A stretch of DNA of 64,000 nt from an uncultured Actinomycetes bacterium (GTDB lineage: Bacteria > Actinomycetota > Actinomycetes > Mycobacteriales > Nakamurellaceae). Of the stretch, positions 44,929 to 53,712 are shown in pieces. The translations under genes and the position numbers were made by a program. The notes under the pieces are model-generated. The model saw only the letters and a list, made by a program, of their open reading frames with translations, had not been told where the DNA came from and did no database searches. Positions within the stretch are counted from its first letter, which is position 1, and every line of letters starts with the position of its first letter. Location of the stretch: positions 4,504 through 68,503 of the forward strand of contig CALANS010000176.1 in NCBI GenBank assembly GCA_937926105.1, written 5' to 3'.

Positions 44929-45065
44929 CAGAACGCTCCGGCGGCCACGGCTGCCGCGCGATCTTGCCGTTTTTCGACGGCCAGACTGACGCGGCGCCGC
45001 ATTTCCGCAGGTAGTAGTGATCTTGGTTCGACCTGGACGGCGATTTCCGGCGCCTCGCTAGACAT
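44928..45065 (-). CDS. Small 45-residue protein between psd and pssA
   Basis: It runs from ATG 45065, which lies inside the last codons of psd (8-bp overlap), to a TGA sharing one base with the pssA ATG. A GGGGGCG stretch sits upstream. The protein is soluble-looking: an acidic/hydrophobic start ('MSSEAPEIAVQVEPRSLLPA') then an amphipathic basic helix ('EMRRRVSLAVEKRQDRAAAV'). It has no known domain. The exact fit between two coupled genes argues that it is translated; it may only serve coupling, or may associate with either membrane enzyme. Confidence 0.6.
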   Translation of the reverse strand: MSSEAPEIAVQVEPRSLLPAEMRRRVSLAVEKRQDRAAAVAAGAF

Positions 45066-45792
45066 GGCGCGCCCCCGAAAGCCGGGCCAGCACCGTCTCG
45101 CCGCCGACGGCGCGCTGCCCGATGCGCACCAGGGGCTCCGCACCGGGCGGCAGGTAGGTATCCAACCGGGACCCGAACCGGATCAGCCCGTACACCTGGC
45201 CGGTGCGCAGTGAGCCGCCGACGGTCGCGTCGCACACGATTCGACGGGCCAACAGCCCCGCGATCTGCGTCACCACTACATCGTCACCGCCGACGATGGG
45301 CGCGACCACCAGCGAGTTGCGCTCGTTCGCCTCGGAGGCCTTGTCCAGGTCGGCGGACAGGAAGCTGCCCGGGTGGTAGTGCACCGCCCGGACCGTGCCG
45401 GTGACGGGGGCGAACTGCACGTGCACATCCAGCAGCGACAGGAAGATCGACACCCGGGTACGCGGCTCGTCGCCTCCGGCGACCTCCGGCGGCGGAGGGG
45501 CCTGCACGATCTGTGCGACGACGCCGTCGGCGGGCGCGACCACCAGGGCGGTGTCGGTCGGCGGTACCCGGCGGGGCATCCGGAAGAACAGCGCCGAGCC
45601 GGCGGCCGCGGCCAGCCCGACCCGGCCGGCGACGGACCCCACCCGGCGCAGGCCCACGCCGCGCAGCAGCGCCCGCAGCCCCAGCGCGCCCCCGGCGACG
45701 GCGGCCACCACCGGGCGGCCGCCCGGGTGCATCGGCGGCACCGTCGCGCGCACCAGATCCAGGGCATGCCGGGCGGCAGACGGGGAGGCCAT
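45058..45792 (-). CDS. psd: Phosphatidylserine decarboxylase proenzyme
   Basis: 244 residues from the ATG behind GGAAGGACGCC. It is the short soluble/peripheral form. The self-cleavage site that creates the pyruvoyl group is Gly207-Ser208 in 'IRFGSRLDTYLP'. Conserved 'VVAPADGVVAQI', 'RVSIFLSLLDVHVQFAPV' and 'NERNSLVVAP' confirm the family. It converts phosphatidylserine, made by the pssA product, to phosphatidylethanolamine. First gene of the psd-small gene-pssA operon. Confidence 0.92.
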   Translation of the reverse strand: MASPSAARHALDLVRATVPPMHPGGRPVVAAVAGGALGLRALLRGVGLRRVGSVAGRVGLAAAAGSALFFRMPRRVPPTDTALVVAPADGVVAQIVQAPPPPEVAGGDEPRTRVSIFLSLLDVHVQFAPVTGTVRAVHYHPGSFLSADLDKASEANERNSLVVAPIVGGDDVVVTQIAGLLARRIVCDATVGGSLRTGQVYGLIRFGSRLDTYLPPGAEPLVRIGQRAVGGETVLARLSGARHV

Positions 45793-45887
45793 GGCGTCCT
45801 TCCGTGCGGGATGGTGGTGCGCGAACATTCACCGTAGCGTCCGACCCGGGCGGGGCTGGCCCCGAGCGGCGCGCCACACTGGGCGGC

Positions 45888-46292
45888 ATGGACATCACCG
45901 CCGCCCTCGCGTTCGCAGCGCAGCATCACCGGGCCGTGCTGACCACCCGCCGGGCATCCGGCGACCTGCAGTCCTCCCCGGTCAACAGCGGGGTGCTGGA
46001 CGGGGCCGTCGTCGTCTCCAGCCGGGCCATGCTGGCGAAGGTAGTGAACCTGCGCCGGGACCCGCGCGCCTCGCTGCTGGTGTTCACCGATGCGTTTTAC
46101 GGATCGTGGGTGCAGATCGACGGGCGCGCGGAGATCGTCGACCAGCCGGCGGCGCTGCCGCTGCTGGACGAGGTCTACCGAACGATCGCGGGTGAGCACC
46201 CGGACTGGGCGGACTACCGAGCGGCGATGATCCGGGATCGGCGAGTGGTGATCCGGGTGCATCCGGAACGCGCGTCCGGCCAGTTGGGGTGA
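45888..46292 (+). CDS. PPOX-class F420-dependent oxidoreductase
   Basis: 134 residues. The split-barrel flavin/F420 fold is suggested by 'HRAVLTTRRASGDLQSSPVN', 'VVVSSRAMLAKVVNLRRDP', 'ASLLVFTDAFYGSWVQIDGR' and 'EHPDWADYRAAMI'. Such proteins bind F420 and reduce or sense tetrapyrrole-like or other substrates; the substrate here is unknown. It is divergent from psd. Confidence 0.82.
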   Translation: MDITAALAFAAQHHRAVLTTRRASGDLQSSPVNSGVLDGAVVVSSRAMLAKVVNLRRDPRASLLVFTDAFYGSWVQIDGRAEIVDQPAALPLLDEVYRTIAGEHPDWADYRAAMIRDRRVVIRVHPERASGQLG

Positions 46293-46505
46293 TCTGCTAC
46301 CACCAGGCCTCGCGGATTCCGGTGCACCAACACAGGCCGAGCAGATCTCGTCTGACGTCAAAGACCCGGCCGCGGTCGAGGCGATGGCGTTGCGGGTGCG
46401 GGCACGGAAGGCAGTAGCGCTGGCGGATTCCCGGCCGTGACGACCCCGACCCCGATTCCCCGATTCGCTAGCGAAGCGAACGGCCGTGCTGCACAATCAC
46501 GACTC

Positions 46506-47150
46506 GTGAGCGAGATCATCGGGTTCACCGACAACATACGGGACCTGTCCAATGAGAACGGGTTCCAGTTCGAGTTCGTCTGCGAGAGGTGCGGCAACGG
46601 TTACCGCTCGCCGTTCCAGAACAACATGGCTGAGCGCGGCAGGGGGCTGCTCCGCGGTGTCGGCTCGCTGTTCGGCGGCAAGCTGCAAGAGCTGTCCTAT
46701 GCCACCCAGCAGCTTGCGTACGACCGGGGCACCAACTCCAAGGCCAAGGACAAGGCCATGGCCGCCGCGGTGGACGCCGTCCGGGACCAGTTCAAACAGT
46801 GCCGCGGCTGCGGCAACTGGGTCTGCGTCCCGGTCTGTTGGAACCACGAGATCGGCCAGTGCCTGGTCTGCTCGCCCAGCGTTGCCGAGGAGATTTCCCG
46901 CGCCCAGGCGGAGGCGCAGGTGCAGCAGATCCGCGAGAAGGTCTGGGAGACCGACTGGACCTCCAACCTCAACCTCACGACCAGGGCCACGCTGAGCTGC
47001 CCGCACTGCCAGGCCAAGGTCGACGGCGGCAAGTTCTGCCCGGAGTGCGGTGGCAAGCTCGCCGCGACCACGTTCTGCACCGAGTGCGGCACCGAGCTGT
47101 CCGAGGGCGTCAGGTTCTGCTCCGAGTGCGGCCACCCCACCGGCGCGTAG
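46506..47150 (+). CDS. Multi-zinc-ribbon protein
   Basis: 214 residues from the GTG at 46506; a GTG 23 codons earlier is possible, but 'SEIIGFTDNIRDLS' looks like a natural start. Four or five Cys clusters are seen: 'CERCG' (~27), 'CRGCGNWVCVPVCW' with 'CLVC' (~98-120), 'CPHC/CPECG' and 'CTECG/CSECG' at the end. The last two are double zinc ribbons of the DZANK type. A Gly-rich segment ('RGLLRGVGSLFGGKLQEL') could touch membrane. No catalytic domain, so it is probably a binding or scaffold protein. Confidence 0.75.
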   Translation: MSEIIGFTDNIRDLSNENGFQFEFVCERCGNGYRSPFQNNMAERGRGLLRGVGSLFGGKLQELSYATQQLAYDRGTNSKAKDKAMAAAVDAVRDQFKQCRGCGNWVCVPVCWNHEIGQCLVCSPSVAEEISRAQAEAQVQQIREKVWETDWTSNLNLTTRATLSCPHCQAKVDGGKFCPECGGKLAATTFCTECGTELSEGVRFCSECGHPTGA

Positions 47151-47196
47151 CCCGTACCGATCAACGGTTATCCGATGCGTCGGGCGCTGGTCATGA

Positions 47197-49140
47197 TCAG
47201 CTGCCCACCGCCCAGGCGTACGCGTCCCACACCAGCCCACCCCAGAAGTAGTTGTTCGTCACGGTGGTGTGGACCCGCTCGCTCTGCAGGTTCACCGCCG
47301 ACCAGTCGTACAGCGGCAGCACCACCTGATCGCCGGCGAGAATCTCGTCGATCTCGTTGAGTCGCCCCGTCTCGTCCCGCGGCTTCACGTCGGAGGCGAT
47401 GTCGGCGAACAGCGCATCCACCTTCGGGTTGCTGTAGCCGCTGGTATTTCCACCGGACTTGCCGACGTAGGTGTAGGCGTAGTCCGCTGGACTGATCGGC
47501 GCCGACCAGGCAAACAGCGCCGCCTGGAACTTCCCGGAAAACAGCCTGCTCGCGTCGAGATCGGCGACGGTGATGTCGATACCGGCCTTCGCGCACTCCT
47601 GTGTGATCATCGCGCCGATCGCGGTACGGCTGGCCTTCGGCAGCACGCCAAGGGTGAAGTGTGCCTTGGTCGAGCCGTGCTCGAACACGCCATCCTTCCC
47701 CAACGTCCAGCCCGCCTGCTGCAGCAGACTCTTGGCCTTGGCCGCGTTCGCGCTGCGGTATTGACGGTAGTGATCGGTGTAGGCCGGATCCCACGGCGCC
47801 ACCATCACATTGCCCAGCAGAGCCGCCTCAGGATTCACCGGGCGCGCCACCTTGTCCAGGATCGCCGTCCGGTCGACGCACTGGAACATGGCCTGCCGCA
47901 GCGCCTTTCCGGCCTTGCCGGTGAACAGTGGTCGGCGCATGTTGAACTCGATGTGCTCGCTGACCGGCCAGATCTGGTCCGTCCGGGTGATGCCGTCCGC
48001 AGGCTGCAGCCGATCGGCCTGCGACGGGTCCTGGTCCGTCACGCTGGCCACGTCACCCTCGCCGTTCCGCAGGCTCTGCACGGCCGCCGCCGGATCCGCC
48101 GTCGCGACCAGCCGGATGGACTCCGGACCCGCGGGATTGCCCCACCACTTCGGGTTTCGCTTCAGCACGATCTCGGTGTCGGCGACGGAGGCCACGACGT
48201 AAGGCCCGGCGGAGACGGCCTTGTCCGGCGTGAGCGTGCCGAAGTCCTTCCTGTACGCCGCCGCCAGCTTGAGCACCCGACCCTTCGTGGCGTTCTTGCC
48301 GATCGTGGTGATGTTGGCGATCCCGGCGTCCTTGGCCGCAATATGTGAGGGCAACAGCCCGGTGAACAGGTTCTGCCAGCTGGCGGTGGGAGTGGAGAAG
48401 GTGACCGTGACGGTGCGCCCGCCGTTCGAGCACCGCGGCCGGTTGACCTGGTGGTACAGCGTGTTGGGGTACACCGCGAAGGCCAGACTGCCGTCGTCCT
48501 TCGGGTCGGTCGCCTGGGAGGTGTTGACCAGCCATTCCAGGTAGAAGTCCCGGCAGCTGACCGCGACGCCATCGGACCAGACGGCCTTCGGATTGATCTC
48601 GTACACCACCTTCTGCGGATCGGTGTAGAGGGCGGTGCCGTGCATCACGTCGGTGTCCAGCGCGACCGCCCCATACGGGTCCACCAGGTAGGGCGACGGC
48701 TGGGTCAGCGCCGCCACCTCGGTGATGTAGCCGGTCGACGTGTAGCTGTTGACGTCGTAACTGGTCGGCAGGGTGGGCACTTCGACGGTGACCGCGCCGC
48801 CGGCGGTCACCTCGGGCCGGGACACCGTGTCGTGGTGCCCGAGCATCGGGCTGGTCGAGCCGGCCGGCGGCATGGTCGGTGACGAACTCGTGGTGCTGGC
48901 CGGCGGCTGCGAGGTGGTACCCGACGGGGAGGGCGACGTGTCGCTCGCTGGCGTGGGGCGTATCGGTGAGGAGGTCGTCGTCGACGTCTCGGGCGGCGTC
49001 CTGGTTGTGCTGGGTGGGGTCGGCGGGGGTGTTTCGCCGGCCCGGGGGGTGCCGACGATGGCGGTGCTGCAGGCCGCCAGCGTCATCGCTGCCGCCAGCA
49101 GTCCGGCGGCGATCGTGCGGCTTGTGCGTCTCCCCGACAT
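47197..49140 (-). CDS. Oligopeptide-type ABC substrate-binding lipoprotein (SBP family 5)
   Basis: 647 residues from the ATG behind GGAGGAGG. The signal peptide ends in lipobox 'LAAC'. A Thr/Pro/Ser spacer of ~75 residues follows, then the DppA/OppA fold: 'YEINPKAVWSDGVAVSCRDF', 'VSAGPYVVASVADTEIVLKR', 'NPKWWG', 'LRQAMFQCVDRTAI' and 'DEILAGDQVVLPLYDWSAVN'. No permease or ATPase genes are adjacent, so it is either an orphan receptor or works with a distant transporter. A long spacer suggests it reaches through the wall. Confidence 0.88.
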   Translation of the reverse strand: MSGRRTSRTIAAGLLAAAMTLAACSTAIVGTPRAGETPPPTPPSTTRTPPETSTTTSSPIRPTPASDTSPSPSGTTSQPPASTTSSSPTMPPAGSTSPMLGHHDTVSRPEVTAGGAVTVEVPTLPTSYDVNSYTSTGYITEVAALTQPSPYLVDPYGAVALDTDVMHGTALYTDPQKVVYEINPKAVWSDGVAVSCRDFYLEWLVNTSQATDPKDDGSLAFAVYPNTLYHQVNRPRCSNGGRTVTVTFSTPTASWQNLFTGLLPSHIAAKDAGIANITTIGKNATKGRVLKLAAAYRKDFGTLTPDKAVSAGPYVVASVADTEIVLKRNPKWWGNPAGPESIRLVATADPAAAVQSLRNGEGDVASVTDQDPSQADRLQPADGITRTDQIWPVSEHIEFNMRRPLFTGKAGKALRQAMFQCVDRTAILDKVARPVNPEAALLGNVMVAPWDPAYTDHYRQYRSANAAKAKSLLQQAGWTLGKDGVFEHGSTKAHFTLGVLPKASRTAIGAMITQECAKAGIDITVADLDASRLFSGKFQAALFAWSAPISPADYAYTYVGKSGGNTSGYSNPKVDALFADIASDVKPRDETGRLNEIDEILAGDQVVLPLYDWSAVNLQSERVHTTVTNNYFWGGLVWDAYAWAVGS

Positions 49141-49261
49141 GGCACGTCCTCCTCCGCCGGGCGCTCCCGGCACCGACCGAGACTAACAACGTCGCACGGG
49201 ACGGACGGAGGTTTGCGAGTCACCGCCCGATCCGGACCGCCGGAGCGTCTACCGTGGTGCG

Positions 49262-50227
49262 GTGGCCGAGCAGTCCCAGCGAGTGACCGAACCCGGTGTC
49301 GTGATGCCGATTGGCGGCGCGGAGGACAAGGTCGGCGCGATGATCGTGTTGCGCCAGGTCGTCGCACTCGCCGGCGGCTCGGCAGCACGCCTGGTCGTGC
49401 TGTCCACGGCATCATCCCTGGGCGATGAGATCACTCACGCCTACCTGCAGCTGCTCGCCGGATTGGGCGTTGCCGACGTGGTCGGCATCCGGCCGGAGAG
49501 CCGCGCGCAGAGCGGTGACGGGGACGTCGTGGCGGCGGTGGATCGCGCCACCGGGGTGTTCATGACGGGCGGCAACCAGACCAAGCTGGCTGCCCTGGTG
49601 GTAGGGACCCCGCTGGGCGAGGCGATTCGGGCCGCGCACCGGCGGGGCGCGCTGGTGGCAGGCACCTCCGCGGGCGCCAGCGTGTGCTCCGAGCACATGG
49701 TGTCCTTCGGCACCGGCGGTGCCACGCCGAAGTTCCGGGTCGGCCAGGTGTCGCAGGGACTTGGCCTGCTGCCGGGGGTGATCGTCGACCAGCACTTCAC
49801 CCAGCGCAACCGGTTCGGCCGGCTGCTCGCCCTGGTCGCCGCCAACCCGGCGCAGCTGGGCGTCGGCATCGATGAGGACACCGCCGCGGTCGTGCGGCCC
49901 GACGGCACGCTGGAGGTGATCGGGCGGGGAGTGGTGACGATCGTCGACGGGGCAGACATGATCACCACGGCGTACACCGCCACCGGAACGCAGCCGTTGA
50001 TGCTCTCCGACGTGCGGCTGCACACCCTGCCCCGCGGGGCCGTGTTCGACCTGACCGCGCGCCGGCTGCGCTCCGCGCCGGGGTTGGCGGATACCTCGGC
50101 GCTCACGGCGGTGACGACGCTGGCGGACGTTCCCGCGGGAACGCGCACCCGGCCGCGGCGGATCGCCGCCGAGGGCGCGGCAATGACCACTCGTGAGCTG
50201 CGCCGCCGGCCGCAGGCCTCGCAGTAG
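49262..50227 (+). CDS. cphB: Cyanophycinase
   Basis: 321 residues from a GTG. Peptidase family S51: nucleophile Ser136 in 'AGTSAGASV', with 'MPIGGAEDK', 'GVFMTGGNQTKL' and 'LLPGVIVDQHFTQRNRFGRL' all typical of cyanophycinases, which release beta-Asp-Arg dipeptides from cyanophycin. The C-terminus has an extra ~50-residue basic tail. It lies 94 bp upstream of cphA on the same strand. Confidence 0.92.
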   Translation: MAEQSQRVTEPGVVMPIGGAEDKVGAMIVLRQVVALAGGSAARLVVLSTASSLGDEITHAYLQLLAGLGVADVVGIRPESRAQSGDGDVVAAVDRATGVFMTGGNQTKLAALVVGTPLGEAIRAAHRRGALVAGTSAGASVCSEHMVSFGTGGATPKFRVGQVSQGLGLLPGVIVDQHFTQRNRFGRLLALVAANPAQLGVGIDEDTAAVVRPDGTLEVIGRGVVTIVDGADMITTAYTATGTQPLMLSDVRLHTLPRGAVFDLTARRLRSAPGLADTSALTAVTTLADVPAGTRTRPRRIAAEGAAMTTRELRRRPQASQ

Positions 50228-50321
50228 ACCCGCGTAGACCCGCGTAGCCCGCGTGGGCAGGGGCTGAGCGCGGGCCGGCGCTCACCCGGCGGCGCGCCCC
50301 GTCTGCGGGCAGAATCAGCCC

Positions 50322-53051
50322 ATGGAACCTCCGTCACCGCCCGTGGGCGACCTCCCCCGCGAGGTGCGTATCCGGGAGATCCGGGTGTACCGCGGGCCCA
50401 ACTACTATTCCTACGACCAGGCCGTTCGCATGGTGGTGGACATCGGCGCCCTGGAGGAGGAGCCCACCGACACGCTGCCCGGCTTCACCGACGCATTGCT
50501 CGCCGCCCTGCCCGGACTGGCCGACCACCAGTGCTCCCGCGGCCGGGACGGCGGATTCGTGGAGCGGCTGCGCGAGGGCACCTGGGCCGGCCACGTCTGC
50601 GAGCACGTCGCGCTGGAACTGCAGCGCACCGCGGGGCACGAGATCACCCGTGGCAAGACCCGCTCCGCCGGGGAGGGCGGGGTCTACAACGTGATCTACG
50701 GCTACCTGGACGAGCAGGTCGCCACCCTGGCCGGCCGGCTGGCGGTCCGGCTGGTGAACCACCTGATCGTTCCCGAGCAGGGCTTCGACTTCGCCGACGA
50801 GCACGACTCGTTCCTGCGCACCAGCCAGCGGGTCGCGTTCGGACCGTCCACCCAGGCCATACTTGAGGAGGCGACCAGTCGCGACATCCCTTGGCAGCGG
50901 TTGAATTCTGCGTCTCTGGTGCAGCTCGGCCAGGGCGTGCACCAGCAACGGATCCGCGCCACCATGACGTCCCTCACCTCGTCGCTGGCGGTGGACATCG
51001 CCTCCGACAAGGAACTCACCAACCGGCTGTTGGCCGCCGCCGGGCTGCCGGTGCCGGCGTCCGAGGTGGTGCGCAGTGCGGGGGATGCCGTGCGGATCGC
51101 CCGCCGTATCGGCTATCCCGTGGTGGTCAAGCCGCTGGACGGCAACCACGGGCGCGGGGTCGCCATCAACCTGAACTCCGACGAGGAGGTGACGGCGGCG
51201 TTCGCCGACGCCTACGACCAATCCCGCCGGGGCGACGTGATCGTCGAGTCGTTCATCAGCGGTCGTGACTATCGCGTGCTGGTGATTGGCGGCAACATGG
51301 TCGCCATCGCGGAACGCGTGCCAGCGCACGTGATCGGCGATGGCACTCACACCGTGGCCGAGCTGGTGGACATCACCAACGCCGACCCGCGACGTGGCGT
51401 TGGCCACGAGAAGGTGCTCACCCGCATCAATGTGACTGCCACCGCAGTCGAACTCGTTCGGGCGCAAGGCTTCGAGATGGACTCGGTGCCGCCGCGCGGC
51501 GAGATGGTCAAGCTGGCGCTGACCGGCAACATGTCCACCGGAGGGATCGCCATCGACCGTACCTTCGAGGCCCACCCGGACAACGTCGACATCGCCGAGG
51601 AGGCGGCCCGGGTGGTCGGGTTGGACATCGCCGGCATCGATTTCCTCTGCCCGGACATCACCCAGCCGGTGCGCGAGACCGGCGGCGGCATCTGCGAGGT
51701 CAACGCCGCGCCGGGCTTTCGGATGCACACTCACCCGACGGTCGGCGACCCGCAGTACGTGGCCAAACCGGTGGTCGACCTGCTGTTCCCCCCGGGCAGC
51801 GCGTCCCGCATTCCGATCGTGGCGGTGACGGGGACCAACGGTAAGACGACCACCGCGCGGATGATCGCGCACATCTTCCGCGGCATGGGGCGCAAGGTCG
51901 GCATGACCTCCACCGACGGGGTGGTGATCGACGACCGGCTGGTGATCCGGGCGGATGCATCCGGGCCGCGGTCCGCGCGGATGGTGCTGCAGAACCCCCG
52001 TGTGGACTTCGCGGTGTTCGAGGTCGCGCGCGGCGGGATCCTGCGAGAGGGCTTGGGATATCAGCGCAACGACGTCGCGGTGGTGCTCAACGTCGCGCCG
52101 GATCACCTCGGGTTGCGCGGGATCGACTCGGTGGAGCAACTGGCCAAGGTCAAGCAGGTGATCGTGGAGGCGGTGCCCAAGAGCGGTGATGCGGTACTGA
52201 ACGCCGACGACGATCTGGTGGTTGGAATGCGCCGGGTCTGCTCGGGTGAGATCACCTGGTTCTCGCTGCGGCCGCGCAACCGGATGATCGAGGACCACTG
52301 CCGGCGGGGCGGCAAGGCCGTGGTGCTGGAGCCTGGAGAGTTGGGCGATCTGATCGTGCTGGTGCACGGCCGGCGCCGAATGCCGCTGGCCTATACGCAT
52401 CTGCTGCCCGCCACCTTCGGCGGCAAGGCGCTGTTCAACGTGCAGAACGCGATGGCGGCGGCCGCGGCGGCGTACTGCTCCGGGGCACATCTGCACGACA
52501 TCCGGGCCGGGCTGCGCTCGTTCACGCCGAGTTACTACCAGGCGCCGGGGCGGATGAACATGATCGAGGTGCAGGGCGTGAAGGTGATCGTGGACTACTG
52601 CCACAACGCGCCGGCCATGGTGGCGCTGGGCGACTTTGTGGACCGGTTCTTCGACGACGCGTCGGGATTGGAACGGCCGCAACGGATCGGCGTGGTCGCC
52701 ACCGCCGGGGACCGGCGTGATCAGGACATGATCGACCTCGGCGCCGAGGCCGGCAGGCACTTCGACCGGATCGTGGTGCGGGAGGACGACCGGCTGCGCG
52801 GCCGGCAGCCGGGCGAGACGGCGGAGCTCATCGCGCAGGGGGTGCGTCGGGCGCAGGCCGACGGGGGCCGGGTGCGGGCGCTGGACGTCGTGCTGGACGA
52901 GATCTCCTCGACCCGCGCGGCGGTGTCGCTGGCCAATCCGGGGGACCTGGTGGTGCTGTGCGTGGATCGGGCCCGGGCGGTGTGGGACGAACTGGAGACG
53001 ATCGGCAAGGTGGCGCAGGCCGGCGCTGCGGAGGAGTTGGAAACCGGCTGA
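50322..53051 (+). CDS. cphA: Cyanophycin synthetase
   Basis: 909 residues, normal length. Domain order: N-terminal domain starting 'EIRVYRGPNYYSYD'; ATP-grasp domain (~225-480; 'YPVVVKPLDGNHGRGVAINL', 'VIVESFISGRDYRVLVIGG'), which adds Asp; then a Mur-ligase domain with P-loop 'VTGTNGKTTTAR' (~500-512), 'VAPDHLGLRGIDSVEQLAKV' and 'VIVDYCHNAPAM', which adds Arg side chains. Makes the nitrogen-storage polymer multi-L-arginyl-poly-L-aspartate. Paired with cphB upstream. Confidence 0.95.
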   Translation: MEPPSPPVGDLPREVRIREIRVYRGPNYYSYDQAVRMVVDIGALEEEPTDTLPGFTDALLAALPGLADHQCSRGRDGGFVERLREGTWAGHVCEHVALELQRTAGHEITRGKTRSAGEGGVYNVIYGYLDEQVATLAGRLAVRLVNHLIVPEQGFDFADEHDSFLRTSQRVAFGPSTQAILEEATSRDIPWQRLNSASLVQLGQGVHQQRIRATMTSLTSSLAVDIASDKELTNRLLAAAGLPVPASEVVRSAGDAVRIARRIGYPVVVKPLDGNHGRGVAINLNSDEEVTAAFADAYDQSRRGDVIVESFISGRDYRVLVIGGNMVAIAERVPAHVIGDGTHTVAELVDITNADPRRGVGHEKVLTRINVTATAVELVRAQGFEMDSVPPRGEMVKLALTGNMSTGGIAIDRTFEAHPDNVDIAEEAARVVGLDIAGIDFLCPDITQPVRETGGGICEVNAAPGFRMHTHPTVGDPQYVAKPVVDLLFPPGSASRIPIVAVTGTNGKTTTARMIAHIFRGMGRKVGMTSTDGVVIDDRLVIRADASGPRSARMVLQNPRVDFAVFEVARGGILREGLGYQRNDVAVVLNVAPDHLGLRGIDSVEQLAKVKQVIVEAVPKSGDAVLNADDDLVVGMRRVCSGEITWFSLRPRNRMIEDHCRRGGKAVVLEPGELGDLIVLVHGRRRMPLAYTHLLPATFGGKALFNVQNAMAAAAAAYCSGAHLHDIRAGLRSFTPSYYQAPGRMNMIEVQGVKVIVDYCHNAPAMVALGDFVDRFFDDASGLERPQRIGVVATAGDRRDQDMIDLGAEAGRHFDRIVVREDDRLRGRQPGETAELIAQGVRRAQADGGRVRALDVVLDEISSTRAAVSLANPGDLVVLCVDRARAVWDELETIGKVAQAGAAEELETG

Positions 53052-53084
53052 CTCGCCGGCTCGCCCGGCTCGTCCGATCCCCGC

Positions 53085-53128
53085 TTGTGTGCCTGAGGTG
53101 GCGCCATAGCGACACCTGGGACACACAA
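53085..53128. repeat. Palindromic repeat, 44-bp family, copy 3
   Basis: Arms TTGTGTGCCTGAGGTG and CACCTGGGACACACAA pair with two mismatches and one G-T. The centre GCGCCAT is shared with the other copies. It lies 33 bp after the cphA stop, between convergent genes, so it may terminate transcription from either side. Confidence 0.8.
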
Positions 53129-53145
53129 GGCGGCTTCGTACCGGA

Positions 53146-53361
53146 CTACTGCGCGCCGCCGGGGGCCCGGCTCGGGCGGATCGGAGATGGCAACTTCGGG
53201 TCTGCTCTGGATGCGGGCGCATCGTCGTAGCGGGCCGCGCCGCAGTGCTCGCACTGCGCGGCGAACTCGTCACCGATGAACCGTCCGCAGTTCTCGCACA
53301 CCCGATTCAGCCAACAGACCGGGTCGCCGCCGATGTCGTCGTGGGTGTCCTTGCCGGTCAT
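53146..53361 (-). CDS. Small zinc-ribbon protein
   Basis: 71 residues from the ATG at 53361. The start 'MTGKDTHDDIGGDPVCWLNR' and the four-Cys ribbon 'VCENCGRF...CEHCG' are a pattern I recall from small actinobacterial proteins of unknown function; the zinc-binding role is inferred. The C-terminal 25 residues look disordered. Converges with cphA across the 44-bp palindrome. The next gene upstream (glsB-like) ends 82 bp away. Confidence 0.7.
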   Translation of the reverse strand: MTGKDTHDDIGGDPVCWLNRVCENCGRFIGDEFAAQCEHCGAARYDDAPASRADPKLPSPIRPSRAPGGAQ

Positions 53362-53442
53362 GACCCCAGTGTGCGCTCCGGGAGTCGGCCGCGCTGGTCG
53401 CGGCGTCGCCACCGAGCCCGCGTCGCGGCCCATCGCGCACGA

Positions 53443-53712
53443 TCAGCGCCGCGGTGGAATCCTTCGGGTGGCCAGGTTGATGATCAGGATCAGCGCGATC
53501 GCGCCGAGCACGGCCACCCCGAAACTGGCCAGGTCGAACCGGTAGGTCCACGGCTCTCCGGTCGCCAGCCGGTAGACGAAACCGCCGAGCAGCGCACCCA
53601 GGATGCCCGTCACCATGTTCGTCAGGCAGCCGCGCGGGCGTTGGTCGCGCACCACGACGGCGGCCAACCAGCCGGCCAGGATGCCGAACAGGATCCAGGA
53701 GAGCAGGTTCAT
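53443..53712 (-). CDS. GlsB/YeaQ/YmgE-family membrane protein
   Basis: 89 residues, three predicted membrane helices: 'LLSWILFGILAGWLAAVVV', 'NMVTGILGALLGGFVYRLA' and 'LASFGVAVLGAIALILIINL'. The Gly-rich pattern is that of the transglycosylase-associated/GlsB stress family, whose function is poorly known. It overlaps the upstream DUF6457 gene by 4 bp (ATGA), so the two are co-translated. Confidence 0.87.
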   Translation of the reverse strand: MNLLSWILFGILAGWLAAVVVRDQRPRGCLTNMVTGILGALLGGFVYRLATGEPWTYRFDLASFGVAVLGAIALILIINLATRRIPPRR

